Below are positions 15,893 through 23,598 of a stretch of DNA of 64,000 nt, piece by piece. The notes under the pieces were generated by a model that was not told the origin of the DNA, did no database searches, and was given only the letters and a program-made list of their open reading frames with translations. This DNA comes from CAG-390 sp045531455 (GTDB taxonomy: Bacteria; Bacillota; Clostridia; Oscillospirales; CAG-272). The stretch spans positions 1 to 64,000 of the forward strand of contig JAZSEA010000060.1 of NCBI GenBank assembly GCA_045531455.1. Reading direction: 5' to 3'. The translations under genes and the position numbers were made by a program. How positions within the stretch are numbered: the first letter of the stretch is position 1; the number at the start of each line of letters is the position of its first letter.

Positions 15893-18886
15893 TTACTCCG
15901 TCCTAAGCGCCGCAACGGGATCCTTCTTCGCCGCACTTCTGGAGGGAATGAGACCCGAAACGAGAGTCAGCGCCATACTGATAACGACAAGGATCGCCGC
16001 AACGTATACGGGAAGCTGAGCCGTAAGATTCGGGATACCCGTCAGGTAGACGAGGATCGCGTTGAGCGGGATGCAGAGCAGGTAGGTCGTAAGAACGCCC
16101 ACGATACCCGAAGCAAAGCCGATGATAACAGTCTCGGCGTTGAACATACTTGATACGTTCTTCTTTGATGCGCCGATCGCGCGGAGGATACCGATCTCCT
16201 TTGTTCTTTCCTGCACCGAGATGAGAGTGATAACACCGATCATGATCGAGGAAACGATAAGGGAAACCGAAACGAATCCGATAAGAACGTAGGTGATAGC
16301 GTCGATGATGGTCGCGATAGAGGACATCATAATGCCGAGGTAGTCGGTGTAGCCGATCTTTTCGATCTCGTCAACGCCTTCGTTGTACTTTGCGATAGCC
16401 TCCTCGATGATATCCTTATCCGAGAAGGTCGAAGCGTAAAGGCTGATAGTCGCGGGATCGTCGAGCTCGACGTATCCGAGAGTCATAAGATTGAACTCAT
16501 AGGAAGTGGATGCAAATGTGATAGCCTCGTCGTAATAGATTGCGGCAAGCTCGTCGGTGTAGGAGGGAATAGCGGCATCAAGCGCACCCGCAAGCTGCTC
16601 GTCTGTCATAGCCGCGAGCTGAGCCTCAACGCCCTTGCGGTACTGCTCCTTGACCATCTCGCCGATACCTTCACCGAGAAGACCGTCGAGATCCTCGAGA
16701 GTCATAGCGTTGACGTATTCTGCTACGGTCTCGGCATCCATACCCATCTGTTCGGTAAGAGTGGTGATGAGAGAATTCCTCTTGACCTCCTCGGTCATAG
16801 TACCGAGATAAACGTCAACCTGACCGTCGAGCCAAGCCTTGTCGGGAATACCCATAACCTTGACGTAGGTGTCAGCCTTCTTTGCGGTGTCGAGACCCGA
16901 TACGTAATCGCGGAAGATCTCTGCCTTTTCGGCATCGCTGAGGTTGCCCTCGCTGAGATCAAAGGGAAGACCCGAGAAAATGTCGTTCGAGGGATCGGCA
17001 AGCTGTGCCTTGATAGCGGCGGATGCCTTCGACTGCTCAACAACGTGCTCGGTGAGCTCGCTTGTGTAAGCAATAGAACCCGTCAGCATCCCCGAAACGG
17101 CATCCTCGTTCGGTCGGATGATTCCGACGACCTTGATGGGCGTACCGTTGTCGTAGAGATACTTGAGGCCCGCGTTCGTTTCTCTCATATCGGTGTAGAG
17201 ACCCGTGCGCTCGTCGAGAGTGTAGCAATCGGCGGGGAATATGGTGCGGAATTCCATATCAAGGATCTCCTGATAGGTCCAGCGGTTGGTGTTTACGGTA
17301 AGTGGAGTTTTGTTTATGGCGGCATCAACGATAATGTCGATCTCCTCCTCGGAGATAAGACCGAGCGCGTAGAGAGCCATATCCGAGATCTCGTTGTTCG
17401 AGTCGAGAACGAGAACGACCTCGTTATACGCCTCGGGCCATTTACCTTCAACGATATCATACTGCTTTTGGACGATCGGGTTGATCATCTCGACGTCGCC
17501 GGGGAGCATCTCCTGCCAGAGACCGCCATATCCCATCGAGCCTGACATCATCGAAGCCATAGGATTGCCCGAAGACGAAGATGAATCCATCTGGTCGCGG
17601 TTCGAGAGCATCTTGCCGATGAATTTCGTCATGATCTCGCCGAGCTGTGCCTGAGTATCAGAATGGATGATAGTGCCGTCGACGTTCTTTGTATAGAGAA
17701 GAAGGTTTATGTTGTAGCCGTAATGGATTCCGCTCAGAGCGTCGTTCAGCCCGAGCTCGGATTCAGTATCCGCGTATTCGCGCTCAATGAATTCCTTGAA
17801 AGCCTTGAGATCGTTTTCCTGCGACTCGATGCTGTTGATGACGTTGACAAAATCGTACATCACCGTCTTGCTGTAGACCGCGTCAAGCTCGTGATCCTCC
17901 TTCGCTTCAGCCATATCCATCATAGTGATCATAAGGCTGCCAAGGTCGATGTGAGTCGATTCAAGCAGGATCGGGGATGAGGAGAGGGTGTCCTCCTGGA
18001 CCGTGTTGATGTAAGTCGTCAGACCGTTCGAGACCGCGTAGATCAGCGCGATACCGATGATACCGATGCTTCCCGCAAAGGAGGTCAGCAGAGTTCTGCC
18101 CTTCTTGGTGAAGAGATTGCGCAGAGAAAGTCCGAAGGATGTAAAGAGCGACATCGAGGATTTGCCCATATTCTTGTGCTTGGGAGCCTCAAGAACGCTC
18201 TCGTCGATCTCGTAGGGATTCGTGTCGCCGATGATCTTACCGTCGCGGAGCTTGACGATTCTGTTCGCGTACTCCTCTGCAAGCTCGGGGTTGTGGGTTA
18301 CCATAACGACGAGACGGTCCTTTGCGACCTCCTTGAGGAGTTCCATAACCTGAACGCTCGTCTCGCTGTCAAGCGCACCCGTCGGTTCGTCCGCAAGGAG
18401 AATATCGGGGTCGTTGATCAGAGCACGCGCAATAGCAACTCTCTGCATCTGACCGCCCGACATCTGGTTCGGCTTCTTGTGAAGCTGATCTCCGAGTCCG
18501 ACTTCAGCCAGAGCCTTCTTTGCGCGTTCGCGTCTTTCCTTGCGACCGACTCCCGAGATTGTCAGCGCAAGCTCAACGTTTGCGAGAATCGACTGATGGG
18601 GAATGAGGTTGTAGCTCTGGAAAACAAAGCCGATAGTGTGGTTGCGATAGGAATCCCAATCGCGGTCCTTATATTTTTTTGTCGAAATTCCGTTGATGAT
18701 AAGATCTCCGCTGTCGTAGCGGTCAAGACCGCCGATCATATTGAGCAGAGTGGTTTTACCCGATCCCGAGGGGCCGAGTATTGCAACAAATTCGTTGTCG
18801 CGAAGGTTGAGGGAAACACCGTCAAGTGCGACCTGAGTAAGCTCTCCCGTTCTGAAAGTTTTCTTCAAACCCTTAAGCTGAAGCAT
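15893..18886 (-). CDS. ABC transporter with fused ATPase and permease, MacB type
   Basis: Residues 1-230 of this 997-residue protein are an ABC ATPase: Walker A GPSGSGKTT, signature MSGGQMQR, Walker B ILLADEPTGALD and H-loop VMVTHN. A first membrane helix follows near residue 270 (TLLTSFAGSIGIIGIALIYAV), then a periplasmic-side region of about 560 residues. The C-terminal FtsX permease with three helices ends with SGLIPSRSAAKKDPVAALRTE. This is the MacB/FtsX mechanotransmission layout. Firmicute versions act in antimicrobial peptide export or resistance and envelope stress, but the large extracellular domain may bind an envelope partner. No adjacent regulator is present. Confidence 0.92.
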   Translation of the reverse strand: MLQLKGLKKTFRTGELTQVALDGVSLNLRDNEFVAILGPSGSGKTTLLNMIGGLDRYDSGDLIINGISTKKYKDRDWDSYRNHTIGFVFQSYNLIPHQSILANVELALTISGVGRKERRERAKKALAEVGLGDQLHKKPNQMSGGQMQRVAIARALINDPDILLADEPTGALDSETSVQVMELLKEVAKDRLVVMVTHNPELAEEYANRIVKLRDGKIIGDTNPYEIDESVLEAPKHKNMGKSSMSLFTSFGLSLRNLFTKKGRTLLTSFAGSIGIIGIALIYAVSNGLTTYINTVQEDTLSSSPILLESTHIDLGSLMITMMDMAEAKEDHELDAVYSKTVMYDFVNVINSIESQENDLKAFKEFIEREYADTESELGLNDALSGIHYGYNINLLLYTKNVDGTIIHSDTQAQLGEIMTKFIGKMLSNRDQMDSSSSSGNPMASMMSGSMGYGGLWQEMLPGDVEMINPIVQKQYDIVEGKWPEAYNEVVLVLDSNNEISDMALYALGLISEEEIDIIVDAAINKTPLTVNTNRWTYQEILDMEFRTIFPADCYTLDERTGLYTDMRETNAGLKYLYDNGTPIKVVGIIRPNEDAVSGMLTGSIAYTSELTEHVVEQSKASAAIKAQLADPSNDIFSGLPFDLSEGNLSDAEKAEIFRDYVSGLDTAKKADTYVKVMGIPDKAWLDGQVDVYLGTMTEEVKRNSLITTLTEQMGMDAETVAEYVNAMTLEDLDGLLGEGIGEMVKEQYRKGVEAQLAAMTDEQLAGALDAAIPSYTDELAAIYYDEAITFASTSYEFNLMTLGYVELDDPATISLYASTFSDKDIIEEAIAKYNEGVDEIEKIGYTDYLGIMMSSIATIIDAITYVLIGFVSVSLIVSSIMIGVITLISVQERTKEIGILRAIGASKKNVSSMFNAETVIIGFASGIVGVLTTYLLCIPLNAILVYLTGIPNLTAQLPVYVAAILVVISMALTLVSGLIPSRSAAKKDPVAALRTE

Positions 18887-19059
18887 CGTTGCCTCCGATA
18901 GTAAATAATATGTTAGTTTAAATTATATACCTAAAAGATAAACTGAATATCAACAAGTAAAATAAATAATTGAACTTAATGTATTTTTTTTATTAATGTT
19001 CTTAAAATCGTCACTTTTGTGTTGTATAATAAAGAAAAAGAGACAGTCGGAGAAGACTA

Positions 19060-19746
19060 ATGGACAGATATAAAGGCAAAAAAGTATCGATCCTCGGTGA
19101 TAGTATATCGACCTATGCGGGCTTCATTCCCGAGACTCACCGCCCCCGATATCCGCAGGATAATCTTGTAACGGACGTAAATAATACTTGGTGGATGAAG
19201 GTTTTGAATACGCTTGAAGCCACCCTCGGTGTCAATGACAGCTGGGCGGGCTCAACTGTGTCGAATCATCGGGATTTCAATGAGAAGGACTTCGGACCCG
19301 ATGCCGCAATGGCTTCATATACACGCATCCGCAATCTCGGATCGAATGGCATCCCCGATCTGATCTTCTTCTTCGGAGGAACGAACGATGCTGGCAAAAT
19401 GGTCGAAAAGGGAAGTATCGACAATGCTTTCTCGCCCGATCCCCAAGCTTATAAATGGAATTGCTTCGCAGATGCCTACAGAGAAGCACTCGCGAGACTC
19501 CGCGAGCTCTATCCGAATGCCGAGATAATAGCTATGACTCCCTCCTTCAGCAACGGATATTACGATAACGAAAGGCTTTCGGAATTCGCCGATCTGATAA
19601 TTGAGATCTGCCGCCGCGAGAATATCAAGTGCGTTGATCTTCGAAAATCCGGCATAACCTTTGATATGCTCCCGGACGGTCTTCATCCGAATGCGGACGG
19701 AATGGATCGCATCTACCGAGAGGTAATAAATATTTTGGAGAAATAA
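19060..19746 (+). CDS. SGNH/GDSL hydrolase family protein
   Basis: The 228-residue protein has block I VSILGDSISTYAGF with the serine nucleophile, FFGGTNDAG with the oxyanion asparagine (block III), and block V PDGLHPNADG with the catalytic aspartate and histidine. Such enzymes are esterases or acetyl-xylan/lipid hydrolases. There is no signal peptide, so it is probably cytoplasmic. It starts a three-gene operon with two flavodoxin-like proteins (1-bp gap, then an overlap). A TATAAT box lies at 19025-19030. Confidence 0.9.
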   Translation: MDRYKGKKVSILGDSISTYAGFIPETHRPRYPQDNLVTDVNNTWWMKVLNTLEATLGVNDSWAGSTVSNHRDFNEKDFGPDAAMASYTRIRNLGSNGIPDLIFFFGGTNDAGKMVEKGSIDNAFSPDPQAYKWNCFADAYREALARLRELYPNAEIIAMTPSFSNGYYDNERLSEFADLIIEICRRENIKCVDLRKSGITFDMLPDGLHPNADGMDRIYREVINILEK

Positions 19747-19747
19747 T

Positions 19748-20236
19748 ATGAAACTGATCATCACAGACATTAAGGACTTCAAGCTCCCCGTTGATGGTGA
19801 GCATAAAATAATCAAGCCCGACGCTATGATCAAGCATTGCATAGGCTGCTTCGGATGTTGGATTAAGACCCCCGGCGAATGTGTCATAAAGGACGGATTT
19901 CAGTGCACGGGATGGGATATGGGCAGATGCGAGGAGCTGATCATGATCAGCGAATGCCTATATGGCGGCTTCAGCAGTTTTGTCAAGAAGGTTCAGGACA
20001 GATGTATATCCTACGTCCGTCCCGATTTTGCCATCGTCAACGATGAAATGCGCCACAGACAGAGATATTTCAATAAGATCAGGCTCTCCGCGTACTTCTA
20101 CGGCGAGGACGTCACCGAGGAAGAGAAGCAGACCGCCGAGAGTATAGTAAGAGCAAATGCAAAGAATTTCTATGCAGTCGTCGATAAGATCCTTTTTTTC
20201 AAGAACGCCGCAGAGCTCGGGGAGGTAACGCTGTGA
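19748..20236 (+). CDS. Flavodoxin-like protein lacking the N-terminal FMN phosphate loop
   Basis: The 162-residue protein resembles the NADPH-dependent FMN reductase/flavodoxin family from residue 28 on: HCIGCFGCWIKTPGECVIKDG, then MISECLYGGFSSFVKKVQDR. The usual first strand and SPRxxGNT loop that holds the FMN phosphate is replaced by KLIITDIKDFKLPVDGE, so FMN binding is doubtful on its own. The downstream gene keeps that loop. The two may act together, or this one may be a degenerate paralogue. The next gene starts with GTG overlapping this stop. Confidence 0.7.
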   Translation: MKLIITDIKDFKLPVDGEHKIIKPDAMIKHCIGCFGCWIKTPGECVIKDGFQCTGWDMGRCEELIMISECLYGGFSSFVKKVQDRCISYVRPDFAIVNDEMRHRQRYFNKIRLSAYFYGEDVTEEEKQTAESIVRANAKNFYAVVDKILFFKNAAELGEVTL

Positions 20237-20868
20237 GAATAGCACTTATCAATGCAAGCCCAAAATGCAAGGAGAGCGCAAGCGGTGCTCTGATCGCCGA
20301 TTTCCTTGCCTGCGCCTATGAAAAATGCGACTGCACCGAGATCAGGATGAACCGCTCGAAGATCGAGAAAGAGGTTATCGATTCCCTTAAGGAATGTGAA
20401 GCGTGGGTCTTCTTCTATCCGCTCTACGTTGACGGAGTTCCCGGCCACATCCTCTCCTGTCTCAAGATCCTCGAAAGTCTGAAGAACGAGATCGGTGAGA
20501 AATATATCTACGCGGTATCAAACTGCGGCTTTTACGACGGTCGTCAGTGCGAATTTTCGCTTGATATCATAAAGCATTGGTCTCGCCGTGCGGGACACGT
20601 GTGGGGCGGCGGTATCGGCATCGGAGGCGGAGGCGCACTTACGGCACTTCTTCATCTCAAGCCGGGCGCAAAACCCAAGTCGAAAATTGATAAAAGTCTC
20701 AATTTCTTGCTCGAAAAGATCCTCGAGGAAAATTCTTTTGAGAAAATTTATGCAAACGTCAGCCTTCCTAGAGCAATTTATAAGATGGCTGCCGAGCACG
20801 GATGGGGCAGATCGCTCGTGAAAAACGGGAAAAAGAAGAGTGATATCAGCGCAACACCCGAAAAATAA
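20233..20868 (+). CDS. Flavodoxin-like NAD(P)H-dependent oxidoreductase
   Basis: The 211-residue protein opens with MRIALINASPKCKESASGAL, the phosphate-binding loop of flavodoxin-type FMN reductases, and has FFYPLYVDGVPGHILSCLK, the second flavin-contact loop. A glycine-rich stretch (GGGIGIGGGGAL) near residue 120 is unusual. It could bind nucleotide or form a flexible loop. The start codon is GTG, overlapping the previous stop (GTGA), with GGAGG upstream. It ends the GDSL operon; the substrate is unknown. Confidence 0.8.
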   Translation: MRIALINASPKCKESASGALIADFLACAYEKCDCTEIRMNRSKIEKEVIDSLKECEAWVFFYPLYVDGVPGHILSCLKILESLKNEIGEKYIYAVSNCGFYDGRQCEFSLDIIKHWSRRAGHVWGGGIGIGGGGALTALLHLKPGAKPKSKIDKSLNFLLEKILEENSFEKIYANVSLPRAIYKMAAEHGWGRSLVKNGKKKSDISATPEK

Positions 20869-20930
20869 AAAATGCTTTCGAAAAAAACTCAAAAAACTTG
20901 CATTTTTTCAAAAAAAATTGAAAAAAGGTA

Positions 20931-20959
20931 TTGACAAATAAGTTTGAAAGTGGTATAAT
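20931..20959 (+). promoter_or_regulatory. Consensus promoter of tRNA-Leu(GAG)
   Basis: TTGACA (20931-20936), 17-base spacer, TATAAT (20954-20959), 23 bp ahead of the tRNA. Confidence 0.85.
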
Positions 20960-20982
20960 ATTACCGTTGTCGAAAGCAACCC

Positions 20983-21067
20983 GCGAGAGTGGCGGAACTG
21001 GCAGACGCGCACGTTTGAGGGGCGTGTGGATAACACCGTACGGGTTCAAGTCCCGTTTCTCGCACCA
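20983..21067 (+). tRNA. tRNA-Leu, anticodon GAG, CCA encoded
   Basis: The acceptor arm GCGAGAG pairs with TTCTCGC. The D-arm is GGCGGAACTGGCAGACG, the anticodon arm CACGT-TTGAGGG-GCGTG gives GAG, there is a long variable arm (class II) and the T-arm contains GGGTTCAAGTCCC. It decodes CUC/CUU. Confidence 0.95.
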
Positions 21068-21096
21068 AGCAAAGCAGCCGTATGGCTGCTTTGCTT
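21067..21096 (+). terminator. Hairpin directly after tRNA-Leu(GAG)
   Basis: AAGCAAAGCAGCC pairs with GGCTGCTTTGCTT around a 4-base loop, starting at the last base of CCA. The T-tract is weak, so read-through into the next tRNA is possible. Confidence 0.65.
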
Positions 21097-21111
21097 ATAT
21101 AATAAGAAAAT

Positions 21112-21215
21112 ATGCGGATGTGTGCGGAACCAATTCCGCCGCATTAAGCAAACAAAACTTAATATGCGGATGTGTGCGGAACCAATTCCGCCGCATTAAG
21201 CATACAAAACTTAAT
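21112..21215 (+). repeat. Two 52-bp tandem repeats that mimic and mirror the 5' part of tRNA-Leu(CAG)
   Basis: Units start at 21112 and 21164; a third start at 21216 runs into the real tRNA. Each begins ATGCGGATGTG, identical to the first bases around the tRNA 5' end. Each then contains CCAATTCCGCC, the exact reverse complement of the tRNA D-arm GGCGGAATTGG. TGCGGAA and TTCCGCCGCA within a unit can fold as a hairpin. Confidence 0.85.
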
Positions 21216-21217
21216 AT

Positions 21218-21304
21218 GCGGATGTGGCGGAATTGGCAGACGCGCTAGATTCAGGTTCTAGTGGGGGCAGCTCCATATGGGTTCAAGTCCCTTCATCCGC
21301 ACCA
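21218..21304 (+). tRNA. tRNA-Leu, anticodon CAG, CCA encoded
   Basis: The acceptor arm GCGGATG pairs with CATCCGC. The anticodon arm CTAGA-TTCAGGT-TCTAG gives CAG, followed by a long variable arm and the T-arm GGGTTCAAGTCCC. It decodes CUG. It may share the promoter of the GAG gene. Confidence 0.95.
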
Positions 21305-21346
21305 ACACAAAACGGGATGACCTTTGGTCATCCCGTTTTGTGTTGG
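21302..21346 (+). terminator. 21-bp perfect hairpin terminator after tRNA-Leu(CAG)
   Basis: A perfect 21-bp stem begins CCAACACAAAACGGG and closes around TTT, overlapping the CCA end. The GTTTTGTG arm supplies a partial T-run. Confidence 0.8.
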
Positions 21347-21377
21347 TATGAATTATATGGACGCCGAACCCCTTGAT

Positions 21378-21912
21378 GTCGCTAGCGACATCAAAAATTT
21401 GCGCGCTATTGCAGCATAAAAGTATAATACCCAATAATGCGCGCAAATAGGGGTTCGTAAGTCCCTTCATCGCGGTGGATTCTGACTGTCGCTAGCGGCA
21501 TCAAAAATTTGCGCGCGATCGCAGCATAAAACTATAATGCCCAATAATGCGCGCAAATAGGGGTTCGTAAGTCCCTTCATCGCGGTGGATTCTAACTGTC
21601 GCTAGCGACATCAAAAATTTGCGCGCTATTGCAGCATAAAAGTATAATGCCCAATAATACGCGCAAATAGGGGTTCGTAGGTCCTTTCATCGCGGTGGAT
21701 TCTAACTGTCGCTAGCGACATCAAAAATTTGCGCGCGATCGCAGCATAAAACTATAATACCCAATAATGCGCGCAAATAGGGGTTCGTAAGTCCCTTCAT
21801 CGCGGTGGATTCTGACTGTCGCTAGCGACATCAAAAATTTGCGCGCTATTGCAGCATAAAAGTATAATGCCCGATAATGCGCGCAAATAGGGGTTCGTAA
21901 GTCCCTTTATCC
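21378..21912. repeat. Five tandem 110-bp tRNA-associated repeat units
   Basis: Units begin at 21378, 21488, 21598, 21708 and 21818, exactly 110 bp apart. Each holds the palindrome GTCGCTAGCGAC (or one variant), then AAAAATTTGCGCGC, about 35 variable bases with a TATAAT string, GCGCGCAAATA, and GGGTTCGTAAGTCCC followed by TTCATCGCGG. The last part imitates the T-arm and 3' acceptor strand of the nearby tRNA-Leu(CAG). Units 1, 3, 5 share one internal variant and 2, 4 another. No open frame of note lies inside. Together with the terminator this accounts for the whole 21305-21918 gap. Confidence 0.9.
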
Positions 21913-21918
21913 AAACTA

Positions 21919-22701
21919 TTATCCGAATACCTCGATAAGCGCATTCAGAGCGTCCTCAATGACGGGAAGCTCGGGATGCCATTTCTTTTCCCACTCGAGC
22001 GAGAAATATCCGTCGTAACCTTGCTCTTCAAGATACTCCGCCATAGCGCGCAAGGGAAGATCACCCTCGCCGGGAAGAACAAGCTTGTTGTCGGAAACGT
22101 CCTTGAGGTGTACGTGGCGTATCAGTGAAGAGAAATGATCGCAGAAATCACGCCAATTATCTGCATAAGTCTGCCTCGTGTGGCAAATGTCCCAAATGAA
22201 TCCGAAGTTGGGGTACTTACGGCATATCTCCGCAACCGCGCCGAGCCTTTCAGCATTGTTGATATCTCCGTGCGTTTCAAGCAGAACGTCTACGTTTTTG
22301 TCAGACGCATATTGGCAAAGCTTCGAGATCCCACCTGCGATGCGAAGGAGACATTCGCCCTCATCTCCCTTGATATTGTTTCCGAAAACACGAATGGCAC
22401 GGAATCCTATCTCTTGCGCAACGTCAATCGCGTAAAAACCTTCTTCAAGGAAATTATCAAGCTTTGACTCATCGTGAAACTTGCACGAAGTTCCGAGAAC
22501 GAGCGGTGTTACGCCGCATTTTGCAAAAGTCGCCTTGGTCGCTTGACGGTTTTCGGGTAGAAGCTCCGCCATCTTGCGGATATCTACCTCGCCGCAAAGT
22601 CCGCGAAGCTCGAGAGCATCGACCGAAAAGCTCTGCGCAAGCGTAAGTACCTCGTCGAGGCTCCTTTCGGTGCATCCGAGCGTTGAAAAGCATAATTTCA
22701 T
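21919..22701 (-). CDS. Sugar phosphate isomerase/epimerase-like TIM barrel protein
   Basis: The 260-residue protein has an AP-endonuclease-2 fold (xylose isomerase-like TIM barrel) typical of sugar or inositol epimerases and 3-keto-sugar enzymes. Metal-binding residues are in VLLETHGDINN, WDICHTRQTY, HVHLKDV and YFSLEWEKKW. The start at 22701 (MKLCFSTLGC) is preferred because AGAGGAAGGA lies 9 bases upstream; the longer frames are unlikely. It follows the PnuC gene on the same strand with a 92-bp gap and probably belongs to the sugar-catabolic island. Confidence 0.88.
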   Translation of the reverse strand: MKLCFSTLGCTERSLDEVLTLAQSFSVDALELRGLCGEVDIRKMAELLPENRQATKATFAKCGVTPLVLGTSCKFHDESKLDNFLEEGFYAIDVAQEIGFRAIRVFGNNIKGDEGECLLRIAGGISKLCQYASDKNVDVLLETHGDINNAERLGAVAEICRKYPNFGFIWDICHTRQTYADNWRDFCDHFSSLIRHVHLKDVSDNKLVLPGEGDLPLRAMAEYLEEQGYDGYFSLEWEKKWHPELPVIEDALNALIEVFG

Positions 22702-22793
22702 TTTGACCATTCCTTCCTCTGATTCACTGTATTTATTATTATACCATGTTTTTCCGATTTTGCAATAGTAAATTGAAAAACAAGTCGTCCCTT

Positions 22794-23474
22794 TTATGAT
22801 CTCTGCCTTTTCTCCATCCGTCTCCAGCTGATGAAGCCGTAAAGATCGTTTATAAGGAATGTGACGAAGCAAACCACGACGGAGACGTACGAGGGATCGT
22901 GAAACGACGCTATGACCCAAAGAATTATCAGTACGACGTCGTTTGCAGCGTATGCAAGCGCAAAATAAGGACTCCTGCGGAAGGAAAGATAAACGGCGAT
23001 AAAGCTCGTTGTGACGGAAAGCGTGCTTGGCAAGAGATTCGCGGTGTTGAAGAATTTCAGAATAAAATAGAAAATAAGCGTCACGGCCGCACTCAGTATC
23101 AGCATAAAAATCACTTCCTTGCGCCCGATCCTGTTAACCCTGACCTCGGATTTATTGCCGTTGTAGGGATTTTTAAGCCACGATATCAATGCAAATACCG
23201 CCATCGGGCAGGTCATACCGAGATAGGTAAGCATCTCGCCGTAATAAGCAAAGGAAAGCGATATAATGGCGTAGATTACGCTGAAAATGACCATAAGCAG
23301 CTGACCGAAGGGATTGCCCTTGGCGCAGAAGATAAGCGATGTCGCGCCTATCAGCGAGGCTATCAGCGTCAGCTCTCCCGAACGGTCAAATATCAAGTAA
23401 AAGAGCGTGATAAGTAAGAGGGAAGACCCCCATAAAGCAAGCTCAAATCTGCTGAAATATTTCGTAAGCTTCAT
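22794..23474 (-). CDS. PnuC family vitamin/nucleoside transporter
   Basis: This 226-residue membrane protein has about seven hydrophobic segments and ends with the PnuC hallmark INDLYGFISWRRMEKRQ. PnuC proteins facilitate uptake of nicotinamide riboside, while relatives carry thiamine, riboflavin or deoxynucleosides. Which one is not visible here, and no kinase is adjacent. The start at 23474 sits behind GGAGGAATT. It has its own promoter and a 90-nt leader ending in a terminator-like hairpin, so expression is likely set by attenuation. Confidence 0.85.
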   Translation of the reverse strand: MKLTKYFSRFELALWGSSLLLITLFYLIFDRSGELTLIASLIGATSLIFCAKGNPFGQLLMVIFSVIYAIISLSFAYYGEMLTYLGMTCPMAVFALISWLKNPYNGNKSEVRVNRIGRKEVIFMLILSAAVTLIFYFILKFFNTANLLPSTLSVTTSFIAVYLSFRRSPYFALAYAANDVVLIILWVIASFHDPSYVSVVVCFVTFLINDLYGFISWRRMEKRQRS

Positions 23475-23492
23475 AATTCCTCCAAAAAATAA

Positions 23493-23537
23493 GCATCCGA
23501 GACGCATCTTCAAAGACCTAACGATGCGCTCGAATGC
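23493..23537 (-). promoter_or_regulatory. Candidate attenuator leader of the PnuC gene
   Basis: Read on the minus strand, GCATTCGAG pairs with CTCGGATGC and, inside it, CGCATC pairs with GATGCG around a 14-base loop. This stem is followed at once by TTATTTTTT and then the ribosome site GGAGG. A terminator hairpin placed between promoter and RBS is the form of a transcription attenuator or riboswitch expression platform. The upstream part contains CTGCCACCGGGTAG. I could not match it to a known riboswitch class. Confidence 0.6.
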
Positions 23538-23569
23538 TACTACCCGGTGGCAGTTATTGATTTTTCTTA

Positions 23570-23598
23570 ATTATATCATAATTTATTGCAATTGTCAA
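23570..23598 (-). promoter_or_regulatory. Sigma-A promoter of the PnuC gene
   Basis: On the minus strand TTGACA (23598-23593), 17-base spacer, TATAAT (23575-23570). The -35 box overlaps the stop codon of the upstream gene. Confidence 0.85.

Noticed and set aside
19748..20868. The two flavodoxin-like genes as one gene split by a frameshift
   Set aside because: The second has its own complete N-terminal loop and an overlapping GTG start with RBS, and the first has its own complete later motifs, so these are two genes.
21378..21912. Tandem array as a CRISPR locus
   Set aside because: The whole 110-bp units are nearly identical with no unique spacers, and there are no cas genes in the window.
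23493..23563. T-box reading of the PnuC leader
   Set aside because: The T-box sequence (GGGTGGNACCGCG type) and specifier stem are missing, and the gene is not an amino acid gene.
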